From: JACPYG01 sp038063015
Lineage (GTDB): Bacteria; Patescibacteriota; Minisyncoccia; Minisyncoccales; Staskawiczbacteraceae
Length of the DNA stretch: 64,000 nucleotides
NCBI GenBank assembly: GCA_038063015.1
Contig: JBBTVX010000001.1
Location: 1 to 64,000, forward strand
Direction: 5' to 3'
A model generated the notes under the pieces. That model made no database searches and was not told the origin of the DNA. It saw only the letters and a list, made by a program, of their open reading frames with translations. Of this stretch, positions 26,308 through 35,924 are shown piece by piece (position 1 is the first letter of the stretch; the number at the start of each line of letters is the position of its first letter). A program made the position numbers and the translations under genes.

Positions 26308-28721
26308 ATTAATATGCTTTTTAATTGATTAAAATTTTTCATTTGTTGGCTGGGAATGATGAATGTTTTTATGCCGGCAACCCTGCCCAGTTGCAATTCA
26401 GAGGCGGAGTCTCCTATTAATAAACATTGGTTGTTTTTAATTTTCATTCTTTTCAAAATTTTATTTAATCCCTCGGGATGAGGTTTTAAATACTTAACGT
26501 CGTCGCTTCCAATTATTATTTTAGGTTTGGGCAGTTTAAATTTTTTAAAAATTTCAACAATACACTGGCTGTTATTATTGCTAAGAATTGCGAAAGGAAT
26601 ATCATTAATATGTAAAAATTCTAAAAAATCTTTAGCGCCGGGCATTAGTTCAGCTTTTTCCGCCGACTTTAATTCTTCTTTATTAACAATGGATAGCAAA
26701 TCGGCATAAAATTTTTTCGTTTTTGACACTGTTTTGGCAATTTCGTATATCGGCTTAGGGTGGGAGAAATCAGCTTTAACGCCGTTCTTGGCGCAAAAAT
26801 TTTCCATTTCCTTTCTGACAAAAACCCAATTTACTTTAAGGTCCGCTATCGTTCGGTCAAAATCAAGAATTACTGTATTTCTATTTTTTATTGAATGGTA
26901 TTCTTTACTTCGGATATTCTTGACAATAACCATATCTATTCTTTTTTTGTTTATTTCCAAAATTTGAGGATTTTGTTTAAGGAATTCAAGAATATCTTTC
27001 GTGCCAAAAATTTTATTTTTCTTATCCAAAGCGTTAAAAATCTTTCTTGTAAGAATCAAATCTTCGGGATAATCAAGGGTCAAACGTATCGTGGAAAGAT
27101 TAACGGAATTTTTTAAATTATAAATCCTAAACTTTTTAGGATGCTCCATAATATAGGCGCCGTAGCATTCCCGATAAAAAGGATTTTTCATTTCTCTGTC
27201 CAGCCTTTCAAAGGTTGAAACAGGTATAATATCCATATCCAAACCGTGGGGAAAAGTAGGGGGGGAAGAATTAGTGAAAAAATCAAATTTATTATAATTT
27301 TTTTTATATATTTTTACTATTTCGTCCACTATTTCAGGGTCAACGAAAGGACAATCTCCGGTAACTAATAATAAAGCGTCCGCATTAAATTTTTTAGCAG
27401 ATTCATACTGCCTTGAAATTAAATCATATTCTGATCCTCTGTGGCATTTAAGTCCAATTTTTTCTGCATGTTCCGCTAAAATATCATTTTCTTTGCTGTT
27501 TACGGTTGCCAAAACTATATCATCAATTTCTTTAGCCGCTTTTAATCTGCGGAACATGTTTTCAATTAAACTTTTGCCGGAAATTTTTAACAAAGCCTTT
27601 CCTTTGAGCCGTTTTGAACCCATTCTTGCTTGAATACATGCAATCACTTTTAATTTTTTTTCGCCAGATGGCGGATTGTTTTCAAAAATTTTTGTTATAA
27701 AATTTATTACTTTTTGAGTAGATTTATTTTCTGTATATTTTTTAATTAATTTTGAATTATTTTTTTGAAACGTCTGAAAAAGCATCTTTTTAAGAATAGG
27801 ATAAAGCTCTTCTTTCTTATAAACAGGAGTAGATAAACCGAATCTATTGCTAATTAAAAGGTCTGCGCCTTTTAAATTGGGCTGGTAGCTTAACACTTTC
27901 TTGCCCAACATGGCCGCCTCAAAGAGCACCACTGAATTAATTCCAGCGATTATTTCTGATTTTTTAATTAATTCTTTATTATATGGTTTTTTTTCTTTTT
28001 CTATTTTTATATTTGAATTTTTTATTATTTTATCAAACTTATCAAGTTTTTTAGAACGCGGATGAAAATTAATAATAATTTTTTTATTTAAATCGATTTT
28101 TTCCAACGCCTTAACAATGTCTTCAAAAACCTGAACTTCATCAAATTTGGTGCAATTTTTATAATCTTTCCTGCTGTTTTTATATATTTCAGAAAATGGC
28201 TGAGAAAAAAAGGCAATATGGGCTTTGTTTGGTTTATGTAAAATAATTTTTGAAAATGAGTCAAAATATGGATTTCCTGTAATAAAAATTTTATTTGCTG
28301 GCAAACCGTCTGCCGTCATTTGCTTTTTCATTATTTCATCTACCGCTAAAATGTAATCGGGCAAATATTTTAAGTTTCCTGTCTCTGGGTCGCTGAAAGA
28401 CGGGGCATAATCTGTCCAAAAATCAACTATACTGATTGTCGGTATGTTTTTAGCTTTGGCCATGGCTATTATTATTTTTTCTATAGAATCGGCAAAACTG
28501 GTGCCTGTAAAAACCAAGTCCGCTCCGTTTATGTTAAACGATTTTTTACCGGCATCTGAATATTTTATATTCAGTTTCTCGGCAAGTAGGCAGGCGTGTT
28601 TGGCTAAAATCACCGACATATTAAATCTTTTATCTTTTTCGAGTTTTTTTATAACCGGAGCTATCGCATTAAATCCTCCCGGGTCTTGGGCGGTAAAAAT
28701 GATTTTATATTTTCTTTTCAT
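26304..28721 (-). CDS. Three-domain protein: GT-B-like, SpsF cytidylyltransferase, HAD phosphatase
   Basis: This is an 805-residue fusion. Residues 1 to about 345 look GT-B-like (IFTAQDPGGFNAIAPVIKKL; IINFHPRSKKLDKF; EIIAGINSVVLFEAAMLGKK), akin to epimerase or capsule-type proteins. Residues about 355-590 are an SpsF cytidylyltransferase (IACIQARMGSKRLKGKALLK; LLLVTGDCPFVDPEIVDEIV). Residues about 625-805 are a HAD phosphatase (VILDFDRTIADL; FAILSNNNSQ; KPHPEGLNKIL; LIGDSASELQLGRVAGIK). The combination fits activation of an acidic sugar with CMP plus dephosphorylation of a precursor. I infer a nonulosonic- or ulosonic-acid role. It overlaps both neighbours (4 and 17 bases). Confidence 0.82.
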   Translation of the reverse strand: MKRKYKIIFTAQDPGGFNAIAPVIKKLEKDKRFNMSVILAKHACLLAEKLNIKYSDAGKKSFNINGADLVFTGTSFADSIEKIIIAMAKAKNIPTISIVDFWTDYAPSFSDPETGNLKYLPDYILAVDEIMKKQMTADGLPANKIFITGNPYFDSFSKIILHKPNKAHIAFFSQPFSEIYKNSRKDYKNCTKFDEVQVFEDIVKALEKIDLNKKIIINFHPRSKKLDKFDKIIKNSNIKIEKEKKPYNKELIKKSEIIAGINSVVLFEAAMLGKKVLSYQPNLKGADLLISNRFGLSTPVYKKEELYPILKKMLFQTFQKNNSKLIKKYTENKSTQKVINFITKIFENNPPSGEKKLKVIACIQARMGSKRLKGKALLKISGKSLIENMFRRLKAAKEIDDIVLATVNSKENDILAEHAEKIGLKCHRGSEYDLISRQYESAKKFNADALLLVTGDCPFVDPEIVDEIVKIYKKNYNKFDFFTNSSPPTFPHGLDMDIIPVSTFERLDREMKNPFYRECYGAYIMEHPKKFRIYNLKNSVNLSTIRLTLDYPEDLILTRKIFNALDKKNKIFGTKDILEFLKQNPQILEINKKRIDMVIVKNIRSKEYHSIKNRNTVILDFDRTIADLKVNWVFVRKEMENFCAKNGVKADFSHPKPIYEIAKTVSKTKKFYADLLSIVNKEELKSAEKAELMPGAKDFLEFLHINDIPFAILSNNNSQCIVEIFKKFKLPKPKIIIGSDDVKYLKPHPEGLNKILKRMKIKNNQCLLIGDSASELQLGRVAGIKTFIIPSQQMKNFNQLKSILI

Positions 28722-30012
28722 ATCTTTTTAACTCTGCAATATTCTCCTCAATTTTTTTAACAGCTTCAATGAATAAATCAATGTCTTTTTTTGTCTGAGG
28801 CGGATGGCAAATAGTTGCTATTAAAAGCTCTTTTTCAGACATTCTTTCCGCAACGGGACAAATTCCTTTTTTGTAACTAATATTATGAGGATATTCTTTA
28901 GAAATAAAGGGAAATTTACAATTAGGATACATTTGCTGTTTTTGATAAACCGGCATTAAATAAACCGGATCTTCGCACCCTATCACGAGCGGAAATCCTT
29001 CGGCTTTCATTGCATTTACAAAAGTTTGTCTTTTAATATTAATTTTTTCTGATAAAAATCTGAAACCATAACCATAATAAACATGAATGCTATTTTTAAA
29101 AACCGAAGGAGGAATCAGCCATTTGAATTGCGAAAGTTGTTTGCTTAAATAATCGGCAAGCATTGTTCTTGGTTTATTTAGTTTATCCATTTTTTTAAAC
29201 TGTTCTATGGCAATTGCCGCCTGAATTTCAGTTAAACGAAAATTGTTTCCCAAAATTGGTTCGTAATTTTTTTTGCTATGACCTGATTTGCATAAATCAT
29301 TGATAACCGCTTCTCCATGGTTTCTAATAAGTTGAGCCCTAAAAGCATATTTTTTATTATTAGTAACCAATGCTCCTCCTTCTCCGCATTGGATGATTTT
29401 ATGAACATTAAAGCTAAAAACGCCTATGTCGCCGATCGTACCGGTAAATTTACCGTTATATGTTGCTCCGGCTGATTGAGCATTGTCTTCAATAATTTTT
29501 AATTTATATTTTTTTGCTATTTTTAAAATAGGATTATAATTTGCCGAACCGCCAAGCATATTAACAGCCAAAATTGCTTTGGTTTTATCGTTAATATTTT
29601 TTTCAATGCTTTCGGGGTCAAGGCAAAAGCTATTTTCTTCTATGTCGGCAAAAACTGGCAATGCGTTATTAAAAAGAATAGCCGAAGCAGTGGCTGTCAT
29701 GGTATAGGGCGAGGTAATTACTTCATCTCCGGGACCAATTCCTAAAGCTCCTACTGCTGCCTGCAGGGCAGTGGTGGCGGAATTAAAACTAACAGCATAT
29801 TTAACCTTAAAATGCTTGCAAATCCTTGTTTCTAACTCTTTTACATATTTGCCACCCAAAAAATAACTGCCGGCCCTGCCGACAAATCCGGAAAGAATTC
29901 TCTCTTTTACTGCTTTAAGCGCAGCCCTCTCTTCCTCTTTGCCAATAAAATTATATTGAGGCAAAGGTTTTTTTATTACCGGCCTTCCGCCGAATAAAGC
30001 AAGTTTTTTCAT
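28705..30012 (-). CDS. DegT/DnrJ/EryC1/StrS aminotransferase
   Basis: This 435-residue PLP enzyme has YAVSFNSATTALQAAVGALG, GPGDEVITSPYTMTATASAI, IIEDNAQSAGATYNGKFTG and FSFNVHKIIQCGEGGALVTNN, where the histidine-lysine pair carries the PLP lysine. It would transaminate a keto-sugar or act as a related dehydratase. It is longer at the C-terminus than typical. It lies between a WbqC-family gene and the three-domain fusion. Confidence 0.9.
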   Translation of the reverse strand: MKKLALFGGRPVIKKPLPQYNFIGKEEERAALKAVKERILSGFVGRAGSYFLGGKYVKELETRICKHFKVKYAVSFNSATTALQAAVGALGIGPGDEVITSPYTMTATASAILFNNALPVFADIEENSFCLDPESIEKNINDKTKAILAVNMLGGSANYNPILKIAKKYKLKIIEDNAQSAGATYNGKFTGTIGDIGVFSFNVHKIIQCGEGGALVTNNKKYAFRAQLIRNHGEAVINDLCKSGHSKKNYEPILGNNFRLTEIQAAIAIEQFKKMDKLNKPRTMLADYLSKQLSQFKWLIPPSVFKNSIHVYYGYGFRFLSEKINIKRQTFVNAMKAEGFPLVIGCEDPVYLMPVYQKQQMYPNCKFPFISKEYPHNISYKKGICPVAERMSEKELLIATICHPPQTKKDIDLFIEAVKKIEENIAELKRYEKKI

Positions 30013-30024
30013 AATTTTATAATT

Positions 30025-30726
30025 TTATGTTTTAACTCCGCTTTTAATAATAGATAAAGATTTATCTCCTTCATTAAAAACTAAATCAACCGCTGATAAA
30101 TAGGGAACAAATTCTCCCCAAAGTTGAGAATATTCCGGATGTTTATAATCTTGAAATTTTATTATAATACCTTCTTTTTGGAATAGGGATTTATCCAAAA
30201 TCTCTTCTGCTCCCTTGGCGTCGTATAAACAAGTTATTCCTTGGTTCTTGCATAAATTTATAACTTTTTCTGTTTTTTCCATGTTTTCGTCTTTTAAATT
30301 AAGTTTTGAAGAAAAAATAATCTTTGTTTTAATTCCTAAAATATCGCAAACTAATTTTATTAAATCCGTATTTAAATCCTTTAATAAAACATATTTTTTA
30401 GAATAAATTTTTTCAAACAGGATTTTATGTTTTTCAAAATGCGGGGATTTTTTATAAGACAGCATTATTGTTTTCCAGTGGTTTTCTAAATGGTTTCCCT
30501 GCGAGTAAGATATTTTAATTTCAGATATCCGTGTTTTTTGCGACGCTTTCTCAACCGGAACGGTTAAATAAGTTTCTCCATTGGCTGTTTTAATTCTGTT
30601 TCTGTTTTGCCAGGACTTCCTTTCAAATTGAACGTGGTCAAAAACAACAAAAACATCTGAAGAATCAATCATTTCAAAATATCCGAGCCATGGCAAATAA
30701 GTTGGTTGCAATATTGTTCCTTTCAT
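30025..30726 (-). CDS. WbqC family protein
   Basis: This 233-residue protein has the WbqC family N-terminus GTILQPTYLPWLGYFEMIDSS followed by VFDHVQFERKSWQNRNRI and YLTVPVEKA. WbqC-like proteins occur in O-antigen and capsule loci, often next to DegT aminotransferases and methyltransferases, and are proposed to act in amino-sugar modification. The exact reaction is not established. It ends 12 bases before the DegT gene and starts 2 bases after the radical SAM gene's stop. Confidence 0.88.
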   Translation of the reverse strand: MKGTILQPTYLPWLGYFEMIDSSDVFVVFDHVQFERKSWQNRNRIKTANGETYLTVPVEKASQKTRISEIKISYSQGNHLENHWKTIMLSYKKSPHFEKHKILFEKIYSKKYVLLKDLNTDLIKLVCDILGIKTKIIFSSKLNLKDENMEKTEKVINLCKNQGITCLYDAKGAEEILDKSLFQKEGIIIKFQDYKHPEYSQLWGEFVPYLSAVDLVFNEGDKSLSIIKSGVKT

Positions 30727-30728
30727 TA

Positions 30729-32351
30729 TTAAATATCTATTCCTAATTTAGAAACATAATGAGACCAATCAAATGATTTATCGGTCTCCAATATGTTTTT
30801 TGCCTTGCTTAAATACTGTTTTCTTTTTTCAGTGTCGTTTCTTTTCCTCATAATTTCCGCCAAACAGAAAAAGGCGAAAAAATGCTTAGGGACTATTTCA
30901 AGAACATAATTAAAATCTCTTTCGGCTTGGTCTAGCGCTTTTTTTGTTCCCAATAACAAGTTTCTATTTTCCAAAAAATTATATTTAATGTTATACAGAT
31001 AATTCCATTCGTTTAATTCCTCTTTTGTGTAATCAATATATTTAATTTCCGCCGCGCTATGGAATTCATAATCTTTACAATCTTCTGCCCCGTATTCGGC
31101 CGTTAACTTATTATCAATGCAATAATCATATAACTCTGTTCCCGGAAACGGCTGAAAACAATAATATGCCCTCCAATCAAGGTCTAATTCCCCCCCAAAT
31201 TCAAGCGTCTCTATAAAATCTTTTTTTGTTTCAAAAGGAAATCCCACGATAAAAAAACCAACGATAAAAGCATCGCCGTGTTTTCTAATTAATTTAACTA
31301 AATTATCCACTTCATTAAGAAAAAGAGGTTTTTTAACTTTCTTTAATGTTTCGGCGTTGCCAGACTCAATGGCGATATTAAACGCGGCGATGCCGGCTTC
31401 ATACATATTTTTAATTACTTCTTCATCGTTAATTGTCCTTACTGACAATCCTCCGCCTACAATCCATTTAATATTCAGTTTTTTAATCTCGCGTAATAAT
31501 TCTAAAAACCATTCTTTATTTACAGACATATTTTCGTCATTAAAAACAATGGTGTTTATGCCGTAATTTTTTTTTAAAAATCTTATTTCCTCTATTATTA
31601 AACCGACTTCCCTACATCTCCAAATATGCTTAAAAAATTTAGACGAAGAACAAAACGTACATCGATTTGGACAGCCCCTTGTAGCAGTCATAGCCCCTAA
31701 CTTTATTTCGCCTTTTTTAAATATTCTGTATAAAAAATTTTTACCTTCTTTATAATAATATTCCATTTTAATGTCTTCCCATGGCAATCTTTTTGACGTC
31801 TTAAATCCCTGCCAAAAAGTTTTTCTATCATTTTTTATTATTTCTCCGTCTTTAACAAACGCTATGCCCTCAACATTTTCTAAATTAGAAAAACCATTTA
31901 AGGCGTCAATCAAGTCTGCAAGACCCAATTCGCCCTCAGACACAACAGCATAGTCAATGTTTTTATCCGCTAAAGCAATCTTTGTTATATGCGTTGGATA
32001 ATGTCCGCCTAAAACAACTTTAATATTGGCGTCAACTTCCTTAATTTTTTTAGCAATATCATGGAAAATATCCCTGCTGGTATAATATAAAGCAGAAATG
32101 GCGACTAAATCCGGCTTATACGAAGTTATTAACTCTTCTATGGTTTGCTTTAAATCTTTTTTACTAATAAATTTCATTTCAATATTTAAATCAACAAAAT
32201 ATGTATCATATTTTTTTGTATCTTTTAAATATGAATAAACATATAGCAGCCCTATGGGTGGCTCAAAATAGGAATACGTTTGATTTTTTAATTCTCCAAC
32301 CAAAACCGGATCTGGTGGATTTAAAAATAATATTTTTTTGATAGTTTTCAT
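30729..32351 (-). CDS. Radical SAM protein with N-terminal B12-binding domain
   Basis: This 540-residue protein has an N-terminal cobalamin-binding-type Rossmann domain (residues about 5-165: ILFLNPPDP, LVAISALYYTS, VVLGGHYPTHI, YAVVSEGELGLADLI). No DxHxxG lower-ligand motif is obvious. The radical SAM core has the CxxxCxxC cluster site in TRGCPNRCTFCSSSKFF near residue 230, then VFNDENMSVN and FNIAIESGNAETLKKVKK. The C-terminal 90 residues are helical and TPR-like. Such enzymes methylate or rearrange unreactive carbons; the substrate is unknown. It lies within the amino-sugar gene group. Confidence 0.88.
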   Translation of the reverse strand: MKTIKKILFLNPPDPVLVGELKNQTYSYFEPPIGLLYVYSYLKDTKKYDTYFVDLNIEMKFISKKDLKQTIEELITSYKPDLVAISALYYTSRDIFHDIAKKIKEVDANIKVVLGGHYPTHITKIALADKNIDYAVVSEGELGLADLIDALNGFSNLENVEGIAFVKDGEIIKNDRKTFWQGFKTSKRLPWEDIKMEYYYKEGKNFLYRIFKKGEIKLGAMTATRGCPNRCTFCSSSKFFKHIWRCREVGLIIEEIRFLKKNYGINTIVFNDENMSVNKEWFLELLREIKKLNIKWIVGGGLSVRTINDEEVIKNMYEAGIAAFNIAIESGNAETLKKVKKPLFLNEVDNLVKLIRKHGDAFIVGFFIVGFPFETKKDFIETLEFGGELDLDWRAYYCFQPFPGTELYDYCIDNKLTAEYGAEDCKDYEFHSAAEIKYIDYTKEELNEWNYLYNIKYNFLENRNLLLGTKKALDQAERDFNYVLEIVPKHFFAFFCLAEIMRKRNDTEKRKQYLSKAKNILETDKSFDWSHYVSKLGIDI

Positions 32352-33710
32352 TTAAAAATATTTAAATATTTTTTCCGCTTCTTTTTTAGATTTTTCCAAT
32401 TCAAAAATTTTAGGTTCGGCCGGATATAAAATTGTTTTTTCGGGACTAAACTTTTTCTGGTGCCTTTTAACGTATTTTTTAACTCTCAAAATATGATAAG
32501 CGCTCGTTACTATCACTATTTTTCTTTTTCCTCTCAAAAATGATGATGGCATTTTTGAAAACTGGTCTTTCGTATTGTTTATATTAAGGTTTTTTGAAAC
32601 AATTATTTTTTCTTTTGGAAAACCGTAATTCCGCAAAAATTCTTTTTTAATCAATTTTCTCAGATTGTCATTTTGTTCGTTTGAAGCGTTATAGTAAACA
32701 ATCGGACCCTTTATCAAAATATCCTTTGCTTTTATATCCTTATCGTTCATTTTTAATCTTCCCGCTGAAACTTGTTTTGCTATTTTAAAAGCGGTCTCAA
32801 GCCTGTCTTTATCTTCGTTTCTCTTGTTGTTTGAAATATCTTGGATATTTTCTTCGCCGCCCGAAAGAACAATTATTAGGTCCCAGTCATTTTTTGGCTT
32901 AGGGCTTTTTTGTTTAATTATTTTTTTTGTCTGCCATAAAATCTTTTTCTCTAATTTCTTTCTGACCAAAGCGTCCTTCGGTATCATATAACTGTGCCTT
33001 ATACTCTTATTTATGGCTGCTATTTTTGGATTTTCATCAAGATATTTTAATATTTCTTCCGCGCCAAAATCTTCTTTCGGCTCAAAATGCTTAATTATAT
33101 TTTCAACCAGAACTAAATCCTGGGGTTCGTCTACGCAAACCCTTAAGTCCTTGCGAAAAAATTTGGGCGGAGCTGTTTCAACTTTTATTTTAAACAAATC
33201 GGGATTTTCGCAAATAAATGATACTATATGTTCAAGATGATAGGGATTTTTTGTAATTTTAAGAATTTTTTTAAACGCGCCAAAACTTATAATTTCAATA
33301 TCTCCCAAACCAAACGGGTATCCTTTAATAAAAAAATAATCTGGTTTGTTTTTTATGCTTTTATATTCTTTAATGCTTTGGTCAATTAAAACAGGGTCAA
33401 TAAGCGGGCAATCTCCGGTAATTCTGATAGCCGGGTCAATTTTGAATTTTTCTGCTGCTTCTAAAAATCTTGAAAGAACGTTATTAAGGCTTCCCTGATA
33501 AAAATTAACTTTGCCCCTTTTAATTAACGGCAAAAGAACAGAACTTTTTTTAGTGTCTGGAATTGCCACCACTATCTTTTTTGCCAGCTTAGCTTTTTTT
33601 GACCTTAAAATAACCCACTCTAATAAATGCTTATTCAATATCTTTTTATTCATTTTTCCTGGTAATCTTTTTGATTCCATTCTTGCTTGTATAATAATTC
33701 CTATATTCAT
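32352..33710 (-). CDS. SpsF-type cytidylyltransferase fused to DUF218 (YdcF/SanA-like) domain
   Basis: This is a 452-residue two-domain protein. Residues 1 to about 240 are an SpsF-like cytidylyltransferase (IGIIIQARMESKRLPGKMNK; IRITGDCPLIDPVLIDQSI; YPFGLGDIEIIS). Residues about 275-452 match DUF218 proteins (DLIIVLSGGEEN; KIVIVTSAYHILRVKKYV), normally membrane-linked proteins tied to envelope polysaccharide metabolism. No membrane segment is visible here. The first half would make a CMP-activated sugar; the role of the second is unknown. It lies between DegT and radical SAM genes. Confidence 0.82.
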   Translation of the reverse strand: MNIGIIIQARMESKRLPGKMNKKILNKHLLEWVILRSKKAKLAKKIVVAIPDTKKSSVLLPLIKRGKVNFYQGSLNNVLSRFLEAAEKFKIDPAIRITGDCPLIDPVLIDQSIKEYKSIKNKPDYFFIKGYPFGLGDIEIISFGAFKKILKITKNPYHLEHIVSFICENPDLFKIKVETAPPKFFRKDLRVCVDEPQDLVLVENIIKHFEPKEDFGAEEILKYLDENPKIAAINKSIRHSYMIPKDALVRKKLEKKILWQTKKIIKQKSPKPKNDWDLIIVLSGGEENIQDISNNKRNEDKDRLETAFKIAKQVSAGRLKMNDKDIKAKDILIKGPIVYYNASNEQNDNLRKLIKKEFLRNYGFPKEKIIVSKNLNINNTKDQFSKMPSSFLRGKRKIVIVTSAYHILRVKKYVKRHQKKFSPEKTILYPAEPKIFELEKSKKEAEKIFKYF

Positions 33711-33713
33711 AGA

Positions 33714-34787
33714 TTATAAAATTTTGATAAGAATTTTCATCAAATAATTAATTTCTTTTGCGGTCATTGACGGATATATAGGAAGGGCTATCAAAGAAGA
33801 TGTGGCTTTTTTTGTATTTTTGAATAAGTCATCTCTCATTTTTAAATATTGATGCAGCGGCGGATAAACCCCTCTGCCTATTTCTATGCCATACTTTGTC
33901 GCTTCTTTTATAACTTCTATGGGATTTTTATTTATCTCAATCATATAACGCCAAAAAATATTTTCTTTAGACAAAAATGGAATCTTTGCTACACTTTTTA
34001 ACGAACGGCCATAAGCTTTAGCTATATTTTTTCTTTTTTTAACAAATTGATTTAGCTGGTCAAGCTGGCTTGTTCCCAAATAAGCGTTTAAATCGCTAAT
34101 TTTATAATTATATTGCACATTATAGCTGTCGGGTTTTTTAAGACGCTGAGCTACTATTGTGCTTTCGTAATCGCCCAAAAATTTTGCTTTTTCAAATAAA
34201 TCTTTTGAATCAGTCAAAAACACCCCTCCGCTACCAGTAGTCATCATTTTTGAAGAGTGCACAGAAAAAATTGATATTGCTCCATAACTGCCCAATTTTT
34301 TGCTAAGATACTCACCCCCTAAAGATTGAGTTGCATCTTCTATTACAGGAATTCCAAATTTTATAATTTTTTCTATTTCAGCTGGAAAACCAAACATATG
34401 GGGAACAATTATTACTTTAGTTTTTAAACTGATTTTCTTTTTCAAATCTAAAAAAGAAATATTAAAATCGCTTTTTTCAACATTAAAATTGCAATCAACC
34501 AGCTTTACTTCTGCTTTTACATAAGAAATGGCATTTAACAGAGCAACGCAGGTATATGAGGGACAAATAACTTCATCTTTTTCTTTAATATCCAAAGCCA
34601 GTAAAGCCAAATGCAAAGCAGATGTTCCAGAATTTGTTGATATGGCGTATTTTCTTCCAATATATCCTGCAAACTTATTTTCAAACTTTTTAATAGCCTC
34701 GTCTGAAAAAATATCCAAAACAGCCAGTTTTTTAAAACTTTTAGCGTCTTTTTTGGTTATAGTGGGCCTGTTTAATGGAATTTTCAT
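33714..34787 (-). CDS. DegT/DnrJ/EryC1/StrS aminotransferase
   Basis: This 357-residue PLP enzyme has YAISTNSGTSALHLALLALD, DEVICPSYTCVALLNAI, VIEDATQSLGGEYLSKKLG and ISIFSVHSSKMMTTGSGGVFLT, with the lysine of SSKMMTT in the PLP position. It would aminate a nucleotide-linked keto-sugar. It appears to be the first gene of a new transcription unit, because an intrinsic terminator (34825-34854) lies between it and pseI. Confidence 0.9.
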   Translation of the reverse strand: MKIPLNRPTITKKDAKSFKKLAVLDIFSDEAIKKFENKFAGYIGRKYAISTNSGTSALHLALLALDIKEKDEVICPSYTCVALLNAISYVKAEVKLVDCNFNVEKSDFNISFLDLKKKISLKTKVIIVPHMFGFPAEIEKIIKFGIPVIEDATQSLGGEYLSKKLGSYGAISIFSVHSSKMMTTGSGGVFLTDSKDLFEKAKFLGDYESTIVAQRLKKPDSYNVQYNYKISDLNAYLGTSQLDQLNQFVKKRKNIAKAYGRSLKSVAKIPFLSKENIFWRYMIEINKNPIEVIKEATKYGIEIGRGVYPPLHQYLKMRDDLFKNTKKATSSLIALPIYPSMTAKEINYLMKILIKIL

Positions 34788-34799
34788 TTTAATGCTTCT

Positions 34800-34805
34800 A
34801 TTATA
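34800..34805 (-). promoter_or_regulatory. Possible -10 box for the DegT gene and downstream glycan genes
   Basis: On the minus strand a perfect TATAAT sits 12 bases before the ATG at 34787, just after the pseI terminator. No good -35 is present at 16-18 bases; the T-tract of the terminator falls there. A promoter is logical after a terminator, but the evidence is only this hexamer. Confidence 0.4.
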
Positions 34806-34824
34806 GTTGTATAATTAATGCCAT

Positions 34825-34854
34825 AAAAAAAGTCAGATAGCATTGCTACCTAAC
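34825..34854 (-). terminator. Intrinsic terminator after pseI
   Basis: On the minus strand GTTAGGTAGCA pairs with TGCTATCTGAC (11 pairs, two of them G-U) around a one-base spacer, followed by seven T. The pseI stop codon (TAG) is inside the first arm. It would end the long operon that starts at about 46860. Confidence 0.85.
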
Positions 34855-35908
34855 TTTTAGCGACTAAACTCCAATCAAGAGGAGTGCCGCGCGTTATATC
34901 TGCCGAAGCTTTTCGCCCTAAAATTTCAGGCAGAAATTTGGGAGCAAGACCATACCCGGGGCGAATAGACCCGATATTTTCTCTGCTGAATTCTTCTCCT
35001 GCCTTTATGTCGCATACCGCAAACAAAGACCTCTTCCCTGCCATATTGGCTAACTCACTTTTTAATACACCGTATTGGACTTTGCCAATAGCTTTTTCCG
35101 CTTCTCTGACTGATTTGACCAGCTGCCTTAGCTCTTCTGGCTCTATGGAAAAAGAAGAATCCGGTCCCCCATCAGACCTTTTCAAAGTAAAATGCTTTTC
35201 AATTATGCAGACTCCAAAAGCGACAGATTCCGCAGACATGGTAATGCCAAGGCTGTGGTCTGACAACCCTGAAACAATATTAAATCTTTCTTTTATGTCG
35301 GGTATTGTAGCTAAATTCATATCTTCTGGCTTTGCAGGATAACTGCTTACGCAATGTAAGAGCGCGATATCCTTGGTTCCGTTTTCCCGCAATGTGGAAA
35401 TAGCAAGCTCTATTTCTTCTAAGTTTGCCATTCCTTTTGATATTATAACCGGCTTTCCTGTTTTAGCTATTTTCACAAGAAACTCAATATCATTTGTTTC
35501 AAAAGAAGATATTTTATAAGCCGGGACATCCATTTTTTCCAAGAAATCAACTGCGGTTGCGTCGTAAGCAGTAGAAAAAATAATAATTCCGCAATCATCT
35601 GCTTTTTTTTTAAGTTCAGGATACCATTCCCATGACATATATGCTGTTTTGTAAAGGTCGTACAGCGTTTTTCCATCCCAATCAGGATTGGCATCTTTGA
35701 CAACAAAACTGTCTTCTTTGCAATCAATGGTAAGGGTGTCTGGCGTATAAGTCTGCAGTTTTATGGCATCTGCTCCTGCTTCTGCGGCAGCTTTGATTAT
35801 TTCTTTTGCTCTTTCCAAATTTTGATTATGGTTGGCTGACATTTCAGCAATAATAAAAACTGGTTCTCCTTCGCCTATCCATTTGTTGGAAATCTTAATT
35901 TTTTGCAT
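34850..35908 (-). CDS. pseI: Pseudaminic acid synthase (NeuB family)
   Basis: This 352-residue NeuB-family protein has PVFIIAEMSANHNQNLERAK at the N-terminus, DAIKLQTYTPDTLTID, LYDLYKTAYMSWEWYPELKK, FSTAYDATAVDFLEKM, VSGLSDHSLGITMSAESVAF, IIEKHFTL and GGPDSSFSIEPEELRQLV. A SAF (antifreeze-like) domain follows (KRSLFAVCDIKAGEEFSREN). The EMSANHNQ and LYDLYKTA forms favour PseI over sialic or legionaminic synthases. It condenses a 2,4-diamino-hexose with phosphoenolpyruvate to give a nonulosonic acid. It is the last gene of the operon and runs into a terminator. Confidence 0.88.
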   Translation of the reverse strand: MQKIKISNKWIGEGEPVFIIAEMSANHNQNLERAKEIIKAAAEAGADAIKLQTYTPDTLTIDCKEDSFVVKDANPDWDGKTLYDLYKTAYMSWEWYPELKKKADDCGIIIFSTAYDATAVDFLEKMDVPAYKISSFETNDIEFLVKIAKTGKPVIISKGMANLEEIELAISTLRENGTKDIALLHCVSSYPAKPEDMNLATIPDIKERFNIVSGLSDHSLGITMSAESVAFGVCIIEKHFTLKRSDGGPDSSFSIEPEELRQLVKSVREAEKAIGKVQYGVLKSELANMAGKRSLFAVCDIKAGEEFSRENIGSIRPGYGLAPKFLPEILGRKASADITRGTPLDWSLVAKS

Positions 35909-35924
35909 AAAAATTGTAATTTTT

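Noticed and set aside
34850..35908. Sialic acid synthase (NeuNAc)
   Set aside because: The motif forms (EMSANHNQ, LYDLYKTA) and the PseC neighbour favour pseudaminic-type; no NeuA-type CMP-sialate synthetase or clear NeuC is present.
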